Below, one piece after another: positions 1 to 7,503 of a stretch of DNA of 64,000 nt. Position 1 is the stretch's first letter. Each line of letters starts with the position of its first letter. This DNA is from Colimorpha_A sp900556615 (GTDB lineage: Bacteria; Bacillota; Clostridia; Oscillospirales; CAG-272): positions 124,001-188,000 of the forward strand of contig CAVBUH010000073.1 in assembly GCA_963598415.1 (NCBI GenBank). The letters are read 5' to 3'. Position numbers and translations under genes: made by a program. Under the pieces are notes generated by a model. That model was not told the origin of the DNA. It searched no databases and saw only the letters and a list, made by a program, of their open reading frames with translations.

Positions 1-852
1 GCAGCCGAAAGTATCCTCAACCCCTACACGGAGAACCGGTACGGGGCATGCCTCACATACGGTCTCTGAGACTGCGGAGCCGAGACCTCCGATGATATTA
101 TGCTCCTCTGCGGTAACGATAGCGCCGGTTTCGGTTGCCGCTTTCAGAATAAGCGCTTTATCGAGCGGCTTGATAGTATGAATATTGATTACTCTCGCAT
201 CAATTCCCTCCGCTTTAAGAAGCTCCTTGGCTTCAAGAGCCATGGCAACCATAATTCCCGTGGCGACGATGGTCACATCCTTGCCGTCTGCCATGGTAAC
301 GCCCTTGCCAAGCTCGAATTTATAGTTTTCCTTGTCATAAATGACCGGAACGGCAAGGCGACCGAAACGAAGGTAGCAGGGACCATTAAAGTTAATCGCA
401 GCCTCTACAGCTGCCCTTGCCTCAACTGCGTCGGCGGGATTAATTACGGTCATTCCGGGAATGGTACGCATCGTACCGATGTCTTCAAGGCACTGATGTG
501 TTGCGCCGTCCTCGCCGACGGTAATTCCCGCGTGAGTAGCACCGATTTTTACATTAAGATGGGGATATCCGATTGCGTTTCTGATTTGTTCGAAAGCACG
601 TCCGGCGGTAAACATTGCGAACGAACTTGCAAAGGGAATCATTCCGGTTGTTGCAAGACCTGCGGCAACCGCTACCATATTTCCTTCTGCGATACCGCAG
701 TCAAAAAATCTGTCAGGATAAGCTTTCTTGAATTTTCCTGTTTTTGTCGCCTCTGCAAGGTCGGCGTCAAGAACTACCAGTTTATCGTATTTAGCACCGA
801 ACTCTACAAGTGCGTCGCCGTATGCTTCTCTTGTTGCTATTTTATCTGCCAT
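1..852 (-). CDS. Transketolase, C-terminal subunit (partial, cut by window edge)
   Basis: This frame starts at the ATG complementary to 850-852 and is still open at base 1, so 284 residues are visible and the C-terminus is missing. It encodes the pyrimidine-binding and C-terminal half of a split transketolase, which moves two-carbon units between sugar phosphates in the non-oxidative pentose phosphate pathway. The visible protein begins MADKIATREAYGDAL and contains the EDGATHQCLEDIGTMR stretch and a C-terminal domain ending VEDTFGC at the edge. The family is usually about 310 residues, so some 25 are lost. It lies 16 bp downstream of the N-terminal subunit gene and is surely co-transcribed with it to give a heterodimeric enzyme. 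Confidence 0.93.
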   Translation of the reverse strand, partial: MADKIATREAYGDALVEFGAKYDKLVVLDADLAEATKTGKFKKAYPDRFFDCGIAEGNMVAVAAGLATTGMIPFASSFAMFTAGRAFEQIRNAIGYPHLNVKIGATHAGITVGEDGATHQCLEDIGTMRTIPGMTVINPADAVEARAAVEAAINFNGPCYLRFGRLAVPVIYDKENYKFELGKGVTMADGKDVTIVATGIMVAMALEAKELLKAEGIDARVINIHTIKPLDKALILKAATETGAIVTAEEHNIIGGLGSAVSETVCEACPVPVLRVGVEDTFGC

Positions 853-868
853 TTTTATTATCCCCCGA

Positions 869-1705
869 TTATAAAGACTCAATATAGGCGTTGATTTCGG
901 AGACAGCCTGTTCATACTGTTCCTTATTGGGCGCGGAGCCGTGCCACTTCACATTGTTTTCCATAAAGGAAACGCCCTTACCCTTAACGCATTTGCAAAT
1001 GATAGCGGTAGGCTTGTCTTGGCATTGCTTTGCAGCTTTAACCGCACTGTCTATTTCGTTGAAATCATGACCGTTTATAACGATTACATTCCAATTGAAC
1101 GCCTCAAATTTCTTGTCAAGAGGAGTAGGATTCACAACCTCGGTGATAGGACCGTCAATTTGGAGTCCGTTGAAGTCAACGAAAATGCAGAGATTATCCA
1201 GCTTTTTATGAGCGGCAAACATAGCTGCCTCCCACACCTGACCTTCCTCGCATTCACCGTCTCCGAGAATTGCATAAACGCGGTAATCCTTTTTATTGAT
1301 TTTACCGGAGAGAGCCATTCCGCAGGCGGCGGAGATACCGAGTCCGAGCGATCCGGACGTCATATCCACACCGGGTGTGTGCTTCATATCGGGATGTCCC
1401 TGAAGATAGCTGTCTGCCTGACGGAAGGTTTTTAAATCTTCCTTGGGAATAAAGCCCTTTGCCGCGAGAGCAGCGTAAAGACCCGGAGAGGTATGTCCCT
1501 TTGAAAGCACGAGACGGTCTCTGTCCTCCCATTTCGGATTTTTCACATCTACGCGCAGTTCCTCGAAGTAGAGATATGCGAGAATATCCGAGATCGAGAG
1601 AGAGCCGCCGGGATGTCCGGAGCTTGCGCTGTAAACAGCCTCGAGAGCGCCGAGCTTGATCTCGGCAGATTTCAGGCTGAGTTCTTTGATTTTTGCCTGT
1701 TCCAT
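869..1705 (-). CDS. Transketolase, N-terminal (thiamine diphosphate-binding) subunit
   Basis: 278 residues, the usual length for the stand-alone N-terminal transketolase subunit. Visible motifs are the SSGHPGGSLS segment with H31, the KGHTSPGLYAAL segment with H71, and the thiamine diphosphate motif GDGECEEGQVWEA starting at residue 148 and followed by the N of DFNGLQ. It pairs with the C-terminal subunit encoded immediately downstream to form one transketolase in the pentose phosphate pathway. A ribosome-binding site (AGGAGGCAAAAAC in the sense strand) precedes the ATG. A consensus promoter lies about 110 bp upstream. Nothing looks damaged. Confidence 0.95.
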   Translation of the reverse strand: MEQAKIKELSLKSAEIKLGALEAVYSASSGHPGGSLSISDILAYLYFEELRVDVKNPKWEDRDRLVLSKGHTSPGLYAALAAKGFIPKEDLKTFRQADSYLQGHPDMKHTPGVDMTSGSLGLGISAACGMALSGKINKKDYRVYAILGDGECEEGQVWEAAMFAAHKKLDNLCIFVDFNGLQIDGPITEVVNPTPLDKKFEAFNWNVIVINGHDFNEIDSAVKAAKQCQDKPTAIICKCVKGKGVSFMENNVKWHGSAPNKEQYEQAVSEINAYIESL

Positions 1706-1813
1706 TGAGTTTTTGCCTCCTGATTTTATTGTAGCTTATATTCAGCGGAGTATCCTGTTTAGAGATTTCAATCGGATTGACCATAAATACTCCAATTATA
1801 GCATTTCCTATAT

Positions 1814-1842
1814 ATTGTAATCTTTTTTATACCGTTTGTCAA
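1814..1842 (-). promoter_or_regulatory. Sigma-A type promoter of the transketolase operon
   Basis: On the minus strand TTGACA (1842-1837) and TACAAT (1819-1814) are separated by exactly 17 bp. It points at the transketolase gene pair starting at 1705. Confidence 0.7.
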
Positions 1843-2141
1843 ATGATTTTATGTAATTCTCGGCGGTTTAGAAAAATATTCACTTTTTATTAACACTTTG
1901 AGGGGTATTGTTTGTGATTTTTTTGCGTGAATAACAAAAGCTGGCACCGTGCAAAAAATCATCTCGGAAATCTACATAGCCGATTTAATAAGCGATTCCT
2001 TAAAAAACTTGTATTTATACTCATTCACGATAGGAGCCTTGCCAATATGTGAGGGGAAACTTCTTGAAAGTATCTTTGCATTGTCCTACGCTTCCTTCAA
2101 GGAGTTTCAAAATTATATTTTATTCGAAAGTTCTTGGGATT
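1843..2141. other. Intergenic stretch with no convincing gene
   Basis: AT-rich sequence upstream of the transketolase promoter. A 65-codon open frame at 1949-2146 on the plus strand has no ribosome-binding site or recognisable motif and runs into the hairpin element that follows. I see no gene or RNA here. Confidence 0.5.
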
Positions 2142-2196
2142 CTTAAGCCCTTCTTTCAAGAAGGGCTTAAGCGCGGTATAGGGGCAGAGCCCCTAT
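2142..2196. repeat. Double-hairpin intergenic element
   Basis: A 14-bp inverted repeat (CTTAAGCCCTTCTT / AAGAAGGGCTTAAG, 2142-2171, 2-nt loop) is followed by a second hairpin ATAGGGGCAGAGCCCCTAT at 2178-2196. The same order of a CTTTCTT-type hairpin followed by a GGGGCAG-GCCCC hairpin recurs at 43180-43220, and a related hairpin lies near 58866. It may act as a bidirectional terminator or be a mobile repeat. Confidence 0.6.
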
Positions 2197-2228
2197 GTAT
2201 TAGACAAGATTTTAATTGAGAAATAGTA

Positions 2229-2296
2229 TTAGACAAGTCAAAAACGCCCTGAATGCCGCATGTCGGCTGCTTTTTTGATTTGTTAAGTAGACATTA
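2229..2296 (-). repeat. Repeat of the TAATGTCTACTGA family, single unit
   Basis: Read on the minus strand this begins TAATGTCTACTTAACAAATC and ends GTTTTTGACTTGTCTAA. It matches the left part of the element at 53663-54073 almost base for base, including the internal AAAAAAGC-GCC region. The ends form an inverted repeat (ACAAATCAAAAA / TTTTTGACTTGT). Confidence 0.75.
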
Positions 2297-2304
2297 AATA
2301 TAAA

Positions 2305-2510
2305 ATTCCCGCCGAGCCGCTCGGTCAAACCATTGAGAAACCCGCTATCAGCAGGTTGGTGCCCTCTCGCGTCGCTTGTGCTCCCAGCATCCTTAACGAC
2401 GCGTCAAAAGAGGCGTCGGAGGGAGGTCTGCATACCCTGAGCGCGAAGTCCGGACTCCATTGATCTCTTGTAGGTTTTAACGGTCTGACCGTGGCGAACT
2501 AAGCAGGAAT
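2305..2510 (-). ncRNA. ssrS: 6S RNA (SsrS-like)
   Basis: About 206 nt that folds on the minus strand as one long interrupted rod, the hallmark of 6S RNA, which mimics an open promoter and binds sigma-A RNA polymerase. The ends pair (AUUCCUGC with GGCGGGAAU), followed by a 9-bp helix GGUCAGACC / GGUUUGACC closing the central bubble. The 5' side of the bubble reads CAGACCGUUAAAACCUACA and the 3' side holds the small AACCUGC-GAUA-GCGGGUU hairpin seen in many 6S RNAs. The apex is a CGACGC-GCGUCG hairpin. A T-rich run follows the closing stem. It lies just downstream of the DUF1292 gene and may be processed from that transcript or have its own start. Identification is by structure and remembered family features; a covariance-model search would settle it. 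Confidence 0.75.
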
Positions 2511-2546
2511 CTTTGATATGTGCGATTATTCGGGAAGAACCGGAGT

Positions 2547-2852
2547 TTATTCCTCTTCCTCCGCATCCTCACCCTCGTCGTAGTCTATTTCACCGAAAAG
2601 CTCGTCGTCAAAGAAATCGGCAACGCGATTGAATTCATCATCATCATCAATCGTGACGAGCATTTCTTCGCCTTCCTCGTCTTCCTCGACTTTAAGAATT
2701 ACATATTCATCATTTTCGTTGTCCTCGACGGGAACAAGCGCGAGATAAGTATTTCCGTCAATTTCCTGACTTCCGAGAAGTTCAAACTGTTTTTCATTCC
2801 CTTCTTCGTCGGTAAGGGTGAACACTTCCTCGTTAAAAAGTTCATCAGCCAT
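2547..2852 (-). CDS. DUF1292 family protein (YrzB-like)
   Basis: 101 residues, extremely acidic, with a C-terminus of nearly pure Asp/Glu. The pattern VFTLTDEEGNEKQFELLGSQEIDGNTYLALVPVEDN matches the DUF1292/YrzB family of small Firmicutes proteins. The family has no firmly assigned biochemical role and is often encoded near alaS, yrrK and ireB, none of which is in this window. It has its own promoter (2888-2916) and a good ribosome-binding site, and the 6S-like RNA follows 36 bp after its stop codon. Confidence 0.85.
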   Translation of the reverse strand: MADELFNEEVFTLTDEEGNEKQFELLGSQEIDGNTYLALVPVEDNENDEYVILKVEEDEEGEEMLVTIDDDDEFNRVADFFDDELFGEIDYDEGEDAEEEE

Positions 2853-2887
2853 ATAAAGATAATTCCTTTCAAGTACTGTTCACCAAT

Positions 2888-2916
2888 ATTCTATACTATT
2901 TTTTGTATATTGTCAA
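2888..2916 (-). promoter_or_regulatory. Sigma-A type promoter of the DUF1292 gene
   Basis: Minus-strand TTGACA (2916-2911) and TAGAAT (2893-2888) with a 17-bp spacer, about 35 bp before the start codon at 2852. Confidence 0.7.
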
Positions 2917-2955
2917 CCTTTTGCTGAATATTTTTATCGACCGATATCGCGCTTT

Positions 2956-3717
2956 TCAGGTTTTGCTCATATGCATAACGAGGGAATGCGGCAGAATATC
3001 GGAAAGAAGATGATAAAATTTATAGAAAAGGCGAGGAGTGTATTTTCCCTTTCCTGCTTTCGCTTTTTTCAGAGAGCGCTGCGCGACGCTTTGCGGATTG
3101 CAGCGAGGAAGGGTATCAAAGGTATGAGACGCGCCCTTACTGATCCCCGCCACAGGAAGAAATTCAGTATCCATGGGACCTGGACATACCGCAAGAACAT
3201 TAATACCGCGGTTCTTAAGCTCAAATCGGAGAGATTTAGAGAAGCTGTAAACATAGGCCTTTGTTGAGCAATAAACGGTCATGCGGGGATTGGGAGCAAA
3301 GGCGGCTATCGAGCATACATTGATAATAAAGCTTCCTTTAGACATATAGGGAAGTGACGCAGAGGTTATAGCGGTAAGGGCGCGATTGTTTAAGTCGACC
3401 ATCCTTGTCTGGGAAAAGAGTTCTTGCTCATCAAAATTTCCGAGAGTGCCGAAGCCGGCATTGTTGATGAGAATCTCGATATCCGGTTTTTCTGCTTCAA
3501 GTTTTTTCTGAAATTCGTTATAACTGTCGTAGGAGGTAAGGTCGAGCGGAAACGGAACAATTTTTTTCTCCTTATAGGTTTCCGCGAGTTTCTCAAGCCT
3601 CTCGGCTCTTCGCGCAATCGCCCATATTTCCGTAATGTCGGGACTGCTTTCTACGATACATTTGAGATACTCTTCTCCGAGCCCAGATGAGGCTCCGGTG
3701 ATGACTGCAATTTTCAT
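2956..3717 (-). CDS. Short-chain dehydrogenase/reductase (classical SDR)
   Basis: 253 residues, standard for classical SDR enzymes, which use NAD(P)H to interconvert alcohols and carbonyls on a single Rossmann domain. The cofactor motif TGASSGLG is at residues 7-14, NNAG at 85-88, the catalytic serine near 136, and the YxxxK pair at Y149 and K153 within VYCSTKAYVYSFSKSL. Substrate cannot be told from sequence. The motif set and the FxxELxxxGINVLAVCPGPMDTEF region resemble the general DltE/YqjQ-like group. It stands alone between the DUF1292 promoter and a repeat element, so it is probably monocistronic. Confidence 0.9.
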   Translation of the reverse strand: MKIAVITGASSGLGEEYLKCIVESSPDITEIWAIARRAERLEKLAETYKEKKIVPFPLDLTSYDSYNEFQKKLEAEKPDIEILINNAGFGTLGNFDEQELFSQTRMVDLNNRALTAITSASLPYMSKGSFIINVCSIAAFAPNPRMTVYCSTKAYVYSFSKSLRFELKNRGINVLAVCPGPMDTEFLPVAGISKGASHTFDTLPRCNPQSVAQRSLKKAKAGKGKYTPRLFYKFYHLLSDILPHSLVMHMSKT

Positions 3718-3742
3718 GTTGGTTCTTCCTTTATTGAATTTT

Positions 3743-3952
3743 TAGGCGATTGTAAAACCCGGTTTTACAATCGATTATGCTGTGGCAGGTTTATACACTA
3801 CGCACGCTTATCGCCGCAGTCGGAAATCAGAGATTTTATACTGTTCCCCTCGGCGTGCTGACTTGCTTTGCTCGTCTTAAAGGTGTTTTTTCATCGGAGA
3901 ATCCGCTGAAAAACCGAAAGGAACGAATTTTTCCGACTTTTACAATCGGCTA
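3743..3952. repeat. Repeat family with TAGCCGATTGTAAAA inverted ends, copy 1
   Basis: About 210 bp bounded by TAGGCGATTGTAAAA and TTTTACAATCGGCTA. Just inside the left end is a palindrome (TTGTAAAACC-CGGTTTTACAA). The interior shares CGCTTATC, CTCGGCG, GCTCGTCTTAAAG and GTTTTTTCATCGG in the same order with the copy at 13673-13877. It carries no coding capacity. Confidence 0.8.
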
Positions 3953-3998
3953 TGAATTTTTCATGTACGCATATAAACACGAGAAAATCAAATAAGCT

Positions 3999-4985
3999 TT
4001 ATCCGAGCATAATTTGTCTCATATCCTTTCCGAGAAACATTAGCGGAGCAAATTCTCCGAAAAGGCGGGAGGTAATTCGGTCGGCATAACGCTTGTTCAG
4101 CTCATCGCGCGTCAGATTCGTATTGATAATCATGGATTTTCCACGGTTCAGTCTTGTATTTATGATATTGTACAGGCAGGAGACGGTAAACTGATTGGTC
4201 AATTCCGTTCCGAGATCGTCAAGTATCAGCAAATCGCAGGAAAAATATTTGTCGGTTTTTTGTTCATCTCCGGCATCAAGTCCTCCGTAGGGACGGTTAA
4301 AACGCTCAAATTCAAAATCCGAAAAAAAGTTTTGCGCCGTTTCGCAGACGGCGTCAAAGCCCCGGGAGATCACTTTGCCGGCAATGGCTGTTGAAAGATG
4401 TGTTTTGCCGAGCCCGGTTGCACCGATAAAGAGAAGATTCGGACTTCCGGTGTCGCTGAAGCTCTCGGCGTATCTTTTGCAGAAGCTGTATATTTTCCTG
4501 TTATTTTCGAAGGCTTTCGGATCTTCTTTCTGATAAGACGGATCAAAGTTTTCAAAGGATTTCGAAGTGATAAGATTTCCGATTCCCGAGCTTTCATAGC
4601 CGGCAAGAATCAGACGTTCTTTCATACAGTGGCACATTTTGATTCCGACGAACCCCGTGTCTGAGCAGTCGGTACACTCGTATTTTACATCGGAATAATC
4701 GGCAGGATATCCGTGATAAACAAGGCAATCGGCGCGGTCTCGGAGAAGCGCTGCATTTTCCTTTTTCAACTTTTCTATTGCCTGATCAAGCTGTTTTCCC
4801 GTATATTTGGAGGAAGCCTCAAGGATTTTCAGACCGGTAAGACTGAGAGCGTCGTCGATTTCTTTTATGTCAGAGAAACGGGAATGAAGCTCCTCCCGCC
4901 GGCGTTCTGCCGCTTCCTTCGCCTTTAAATTCTTTCCGTCGTATTCGCGTTTTATTCTTCGGTAATTTTCACGGTTAAAGCCCAC
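3999..4985 (-). CDS. dnaI: DnaI/DnaC-type helicase loader ATPase
   Basis: 328 residues, an AAA+ ATPase that loads the replicative helicase during primosome assembly. After a basic helical N-terminus there is a zinc-binding cluster (C104, C107, C118, C120 in YECTDCSDTGFVG...CHC), then Walker A GATGLGKT at 188-195 and Walker B LLILDDLG at 252-259, with a sensor-like INTNLTRDEL near 288. The zinc cluster and the order match the DnaI/DnaC-like loaders of Clostridia. It lies 2 bp after the DnaD-domain gene, so the two primosome genes are translated together. The symbol is by family and operon context. Confidence 0.85.
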   Translation of the reverse strand: MGFNRENYRRIKREYDGKNLKAKEAAERRREELHSRFSDIKEIDDALSLTGLKILEASSKYTGKQLDQAIEKLKKENAALLRDRADCLVYHGYPADYSDVKYECTDCSDTGFVGIKMCHCMKERLILAGYESSGIGNLITSKSFENFDPSYQKEDPKAFENNRKIYSFCKRYAESFSDTGSPNLLFIGATGLGKTHLSTAIAGKVISRGFDAVCETAQNFFSDFEFERFNRPYGGLDAGDEQKTDKYFSCDLLILDDLGTELTNQFTVSCLYNIINTRLNRGKSMIINTNLTRDELNKRYADRITSRLFGEFAPLMFLGKDMRQIMLG

Positions 4986-4987
4986 AC

Positions 4988-5959
4988 TCAGCCCTCCTTT
5001 TTCTTTTCATTTTCATTGTTCATCATCGCGTAGCTTTTTTGAAGAGCCTTTTCAAAAAATTCATCGGTATTGAAGCTCGAGACGAAAGTTTCCGACGCTT
5101 TTTCCTTAAATTTTGTTTGGTATTTATTTGATTGCTTATATTCGGCTGCAATCTTTTCAGCTTGTTCAATCGTTGTAATGTTGTTGTCGTGCCAGCCGGA
5201 AAGTATTTTTGACATATAGTCAAGCGCAGGCTTTCCCGTTGTGTCTACCGTGATATTGTAAGCATATTCAATCAACTCATAAGGCATATGCCATTCGATA
5301 TTCCATTTGTCGAAAAAGCCCAATTCTTTTTTGGTAAAGGCACGGTCTCCAATTCCAAACAGTCGTCTGATTTTATACCCGAAGCGATTTCTTTCCTCGG
5401 TGCGCTTTATGTATTCCTGGAGACCGGCGAGCTCGCGTACCCCTTGATTGTAAAGAGTGTATGCGCTTTTTTCAATGTAGCTTACGGTGAGCTTTCTGCC
5501 TGCTGCATCGAGTTTTTCAGAATAGTAGAAAAAGAGAAGAAGTATCGTTTCGGCATCAAAGTCAAGCTCTTTTTTTATTGAAACCAGCTTTGAAATATCG
5601 GTAGGAGTAAAAATCCTGCCGCAGATATTTTGACACTCGTCGATGAGATGTTTAAAATCTTTGTCGGAATCCAAAACGGCGGCAATCTCCTCTCCTGCGA
5701 GATTTTTGGTCTGGGCGGAGGGAGAGAGTTTTTTTTCGGGCTCTAAAAGCTTGACGGCACGAAGCGCGGCAACGGTATCGGAAAGCTCAGCTTGGGTACA
5801 GTCAAGACGCTCTGCAAGTACGGAATCGTCTGCATCACAAAGGCTTCTGTCATAGGAAAGAAGCATGAGAAGACGGATTTGGAGAAGCTCTCCGCATCCG
5901 TCAAGCGCAGCGGCGGGAAGGCATACGGCTCCATCGCCGTAATTAATTTTATAGCTCAT
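4988..5959 (-). CDS. DnaD domain replication protein
   Basis: 323 residues. The N-terminal about 85 residues look like a winged-helix region (LLQIRLLMLLSYDRSL...LAERLDCTQAELSDTVAALR). Two DnaD/DnaB-type helical domains follow. The second ends with YMSKILSGWHDNNI, the YxxxILxxW motif typical of DnaD C-terminal domains. The protein is expected to remodel DNA and help the adjacent DnaI-like ATPase load helicase. Its start overlaps the stop of the upstream Rex-like gene by 4 bp (ATGA), so it is translationally coupled to it. Confidence 0.85.
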   Translation of the reverse strand: MSYKINYGDGAVCLPAAALDGCGELLQIRLLMLLSYDRSLCDADDSVLAERLDCTQAELSDTVAALRAVKLLEPEKKLSPSAQTKNLAGEEIAAVLDSDKDFKHLIDECQNICGRIFTPTDISKLVSIKKELDFDAETILLLFFYYSEKLDAAGRKLTVSYIEKSAYTLYNQGVRELAGLQEYIKRTEERNRFGYKIRRLFGIGDRAFTKKELGFFDKWNIEWHMPYELIEYAYNITVDTTGKPALDYMSKILSGWHDNNITTIEQAEKIAAEYKQSNKYQTKFKEKASETFVSSFNTDEFFEKALQKSYAMMNNENEKKKEG

Positions 5960-6585
5960 TCGTTTTCCTCCGCAGCGTTTTTCCTTATTTCATAGCACAG
6001 ACTCATTAAAATATCTCCTACCGGAAGATTGATTACCGGTACGGAGGCGGTTATATCGGTTTGCGTCAAATTCCACATTCCTTTTATTCCCCTTGATACC
6101 AGATCTTCCGGTAAAAGCCCGCGGGGGGACTCTACGATTACGGCAATATCGGCATGATGTTTTTCCAAAAATTCTGTAAGAGCTGCAAAAGAGTATACCG
6201 GAACCGCCTCAGCTTGCTCCTCTGTTTCTGAAAAAGAGGCAATGACCGTAACGCCACGGCCCTCAAAACGCTCCGAAAGCCTTTTGATAAAGGCTCTGTC
6301 GCCTCCGATGATTACGGCGGTCATCCGGTCTCCGACGCCGAGCTCACGACTTATTTCGGTATAGAGAAGTTTTGCATTATAACCGTAGCCCTGCTGCCCT
6401 CCATCAAATTTATTGAGATCGGAACGCACCTGCGACGGTGTGATAGCAAGTCGCTCGGCAAGCTCCTGTGAGCTCACCCGCATAATTCCGTTCATCAGAA
6501 GCTCGCGCAGATAGCGAAAGTAACGCGGAAGACGCCACACAGCACTTTTACTGATGCCTTTTTCCAGTTTCGCACTCATAAACAC
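5956..6585 (-). CDS. rex: Rex-like redox-sensing repressor with an altered nucleotide motif
   Basis: 209 residues, the normal Rex length. The N-terminal winged helix is canonical: RYFRYLRELL, then VSSQELAERLAITPSQVRSD and the QGYGYN segment at 65-70. The Rossmann domain that reads NADH/NAD+ is divergent. Where Rex normally has a GxGxxG loop this protein has IIGGDRAFIKRL (91-103), and the usual later motif appears as SRGIKGMWNLTQTDI. It may be a Rex paralogue with changed or lost NADH response. It heads an operon with dnaD and dnaI-type genes, an arrangement seen in some Clostridia. M3 is an alternative start. Confidence 0.8.
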   Translation of the reverse strand: MFMSAKLEKGISKSAVWRLPRYFRYLRELLMNGIMRVSSQELAERLAITPSQVRSDLNKFDGGQQGYGYNAKLLYTEISRELGVGDRMTAVIIGGDRAFIKRLSERFEGRGVTVIASFSETEEQAEAVPVYSFAALTEFLEKHHADIAVIVESPRGLLPEDLVSRGIKGMWNLTQTDITASVPVINLPVGDILMSLCYEIRKNAAEENE

Positions 6586-6613
6586 CGCTCCTTTGTCTCT
6601 TCTTTATTGTAAA

Positions 6614-7354
6614 TTATTCAAACGCCATCCGAATGCCCATCTTCTCCAAGTGGCGGCAGTAGTCCTTTATCCGCTCAGGCAGATAATCCTCTACCCAATG
6701 ACCGTCAAAACCGACGCTGATCTCAACGCCGGATCGGCGAATAATATCTTGCTGTTGCTCACTCTCAAAGAAATTCAGCAGATACGGATAAACATGATAA
6801 TGATGAATGCTGTCGTAGTTCACATTCATCTCCCAAAAGATTCCTCGTTCTGCCATTTTGCGGAAATAAGTAAGCGGATCCTCTCCGATGCTCTTGATAA
6901 AAGCAAACATATCGGTGTGAGCAATGCCGCATTTGCAGCCCATTTTCTCTGCATAGGAAAATAGATCGCCGTTCGCTATTGATCCGTTGGGATGATTCAG
7001 ACACTCCAGCAATACATAATCGAAGTAGGAAACATCGGTTCCTTCCGGCATACAAAGTCTTCCGTCTCGGGTGAGGTTGACTTCAACGCCTCGTAAAACG
7101 GTAATCTGATTCCGGTACTTCTCCCGAACCAGACTAATGTGATCATAATATCTCTGAAGTGTACGGTAATAATCTACGGTAAGCTCGGATGAACTGTTAG
7201 AAAAAACATCATAACGTGCAAGACCAATACCGAAATTATGATCGGTAATGCCAAACAGTCGGATCCCTCCGGCAATTGCCGCTTCAACAACTTCCTCCGG
7301 TCGATTCTTTCCATCAAAGGAATAATAGGTATGGGAATGTAAATCCTGAAACAT
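6614..7354 (-). CDS. PHP-domain metal-dependent phosphoesterase
   Basis: 246 residues. The N-terminus MFQDLHSHTYYSFDG carries the PHP metal ligands H6 and H8, followed by GITDHNF (about 36-42), CGIAHTDMFAF and VGFDGHWVED, the other ligand-bearing loops. PHP proteins bind three metals and hydrolyse phosphate esters; relatives include histidinol phosphatase and nucleotide phosphodiesterases. No his gene is nearby, so the substrate is unassigned. The Rex operon begins 28 bp after its stop, and co-transcription is possible. Confidence 0.82.
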   Translation of the reverse strand: MFQDLHSHTYYSFDGKNRPEEVVEAAIAGGIRLFGITDHNFGIGLARYDVFSNSSSELTVDYYRTLQRYYDHISLVREKYRNQITVLRGVEVNLTRDGRLCMPEGTDVSYFDYVLLECLNHPNGSIANGDLFSYAEKMGCKCGIAHTDMFAFIKSIGEDPLTYFRKMAERGIFWEMNVNYDSIHHYHVYPYLLNFFESEQQQDIIRRSGVEISVGFDGHWVEDYLPERIKDYCRHLEKMGIRMAFE

Positions 7355-7450
7355 CTTTCTCCTTATCAGTATCTTCGATATTGATCAAAAACACCTCTGT
7401 TCGACAACAGCTTCAAATTTTAGCAAATAATAGTTTTTGAAAGGGGAATG

Positions 7451-7480
7451 GGGAAAACTTTTTTCAAAAGGCTTTTCCCT
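7451..7480 (-). terminator. Probable terminator after the isocitrate dehydrogenase gene
   Basis: Minus-strand hairpin of the form GGGAAAAGCCTTTT / AAAAAAGTTTTCCC between the dehydrogenase stop (7504) and the PHP start (7354). The surrounding GGGGAATGGGG sequence resembles the hairpin repeats near 2142 and 43180. Confidence 0.5.
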
Positions 7481-7503
7481 TTCATGTTCCCCTCTCGTTT
7501 TCT

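Noticed and set aside
100..894. Long plus-strand open frame of 264 codons opposite the transketolase genes
   Set aside because: It is the antisense shadow of the transketolase C-terminal gene, which continues off the window edge; the real gene has clear family motifs.
1949..2146. 65-codon plus-strand open frame between transketolase and the 6S-like RNA
   Set aside because: No ribosome-binding site, no recognisable motif, and it ends inside a hairpin element.
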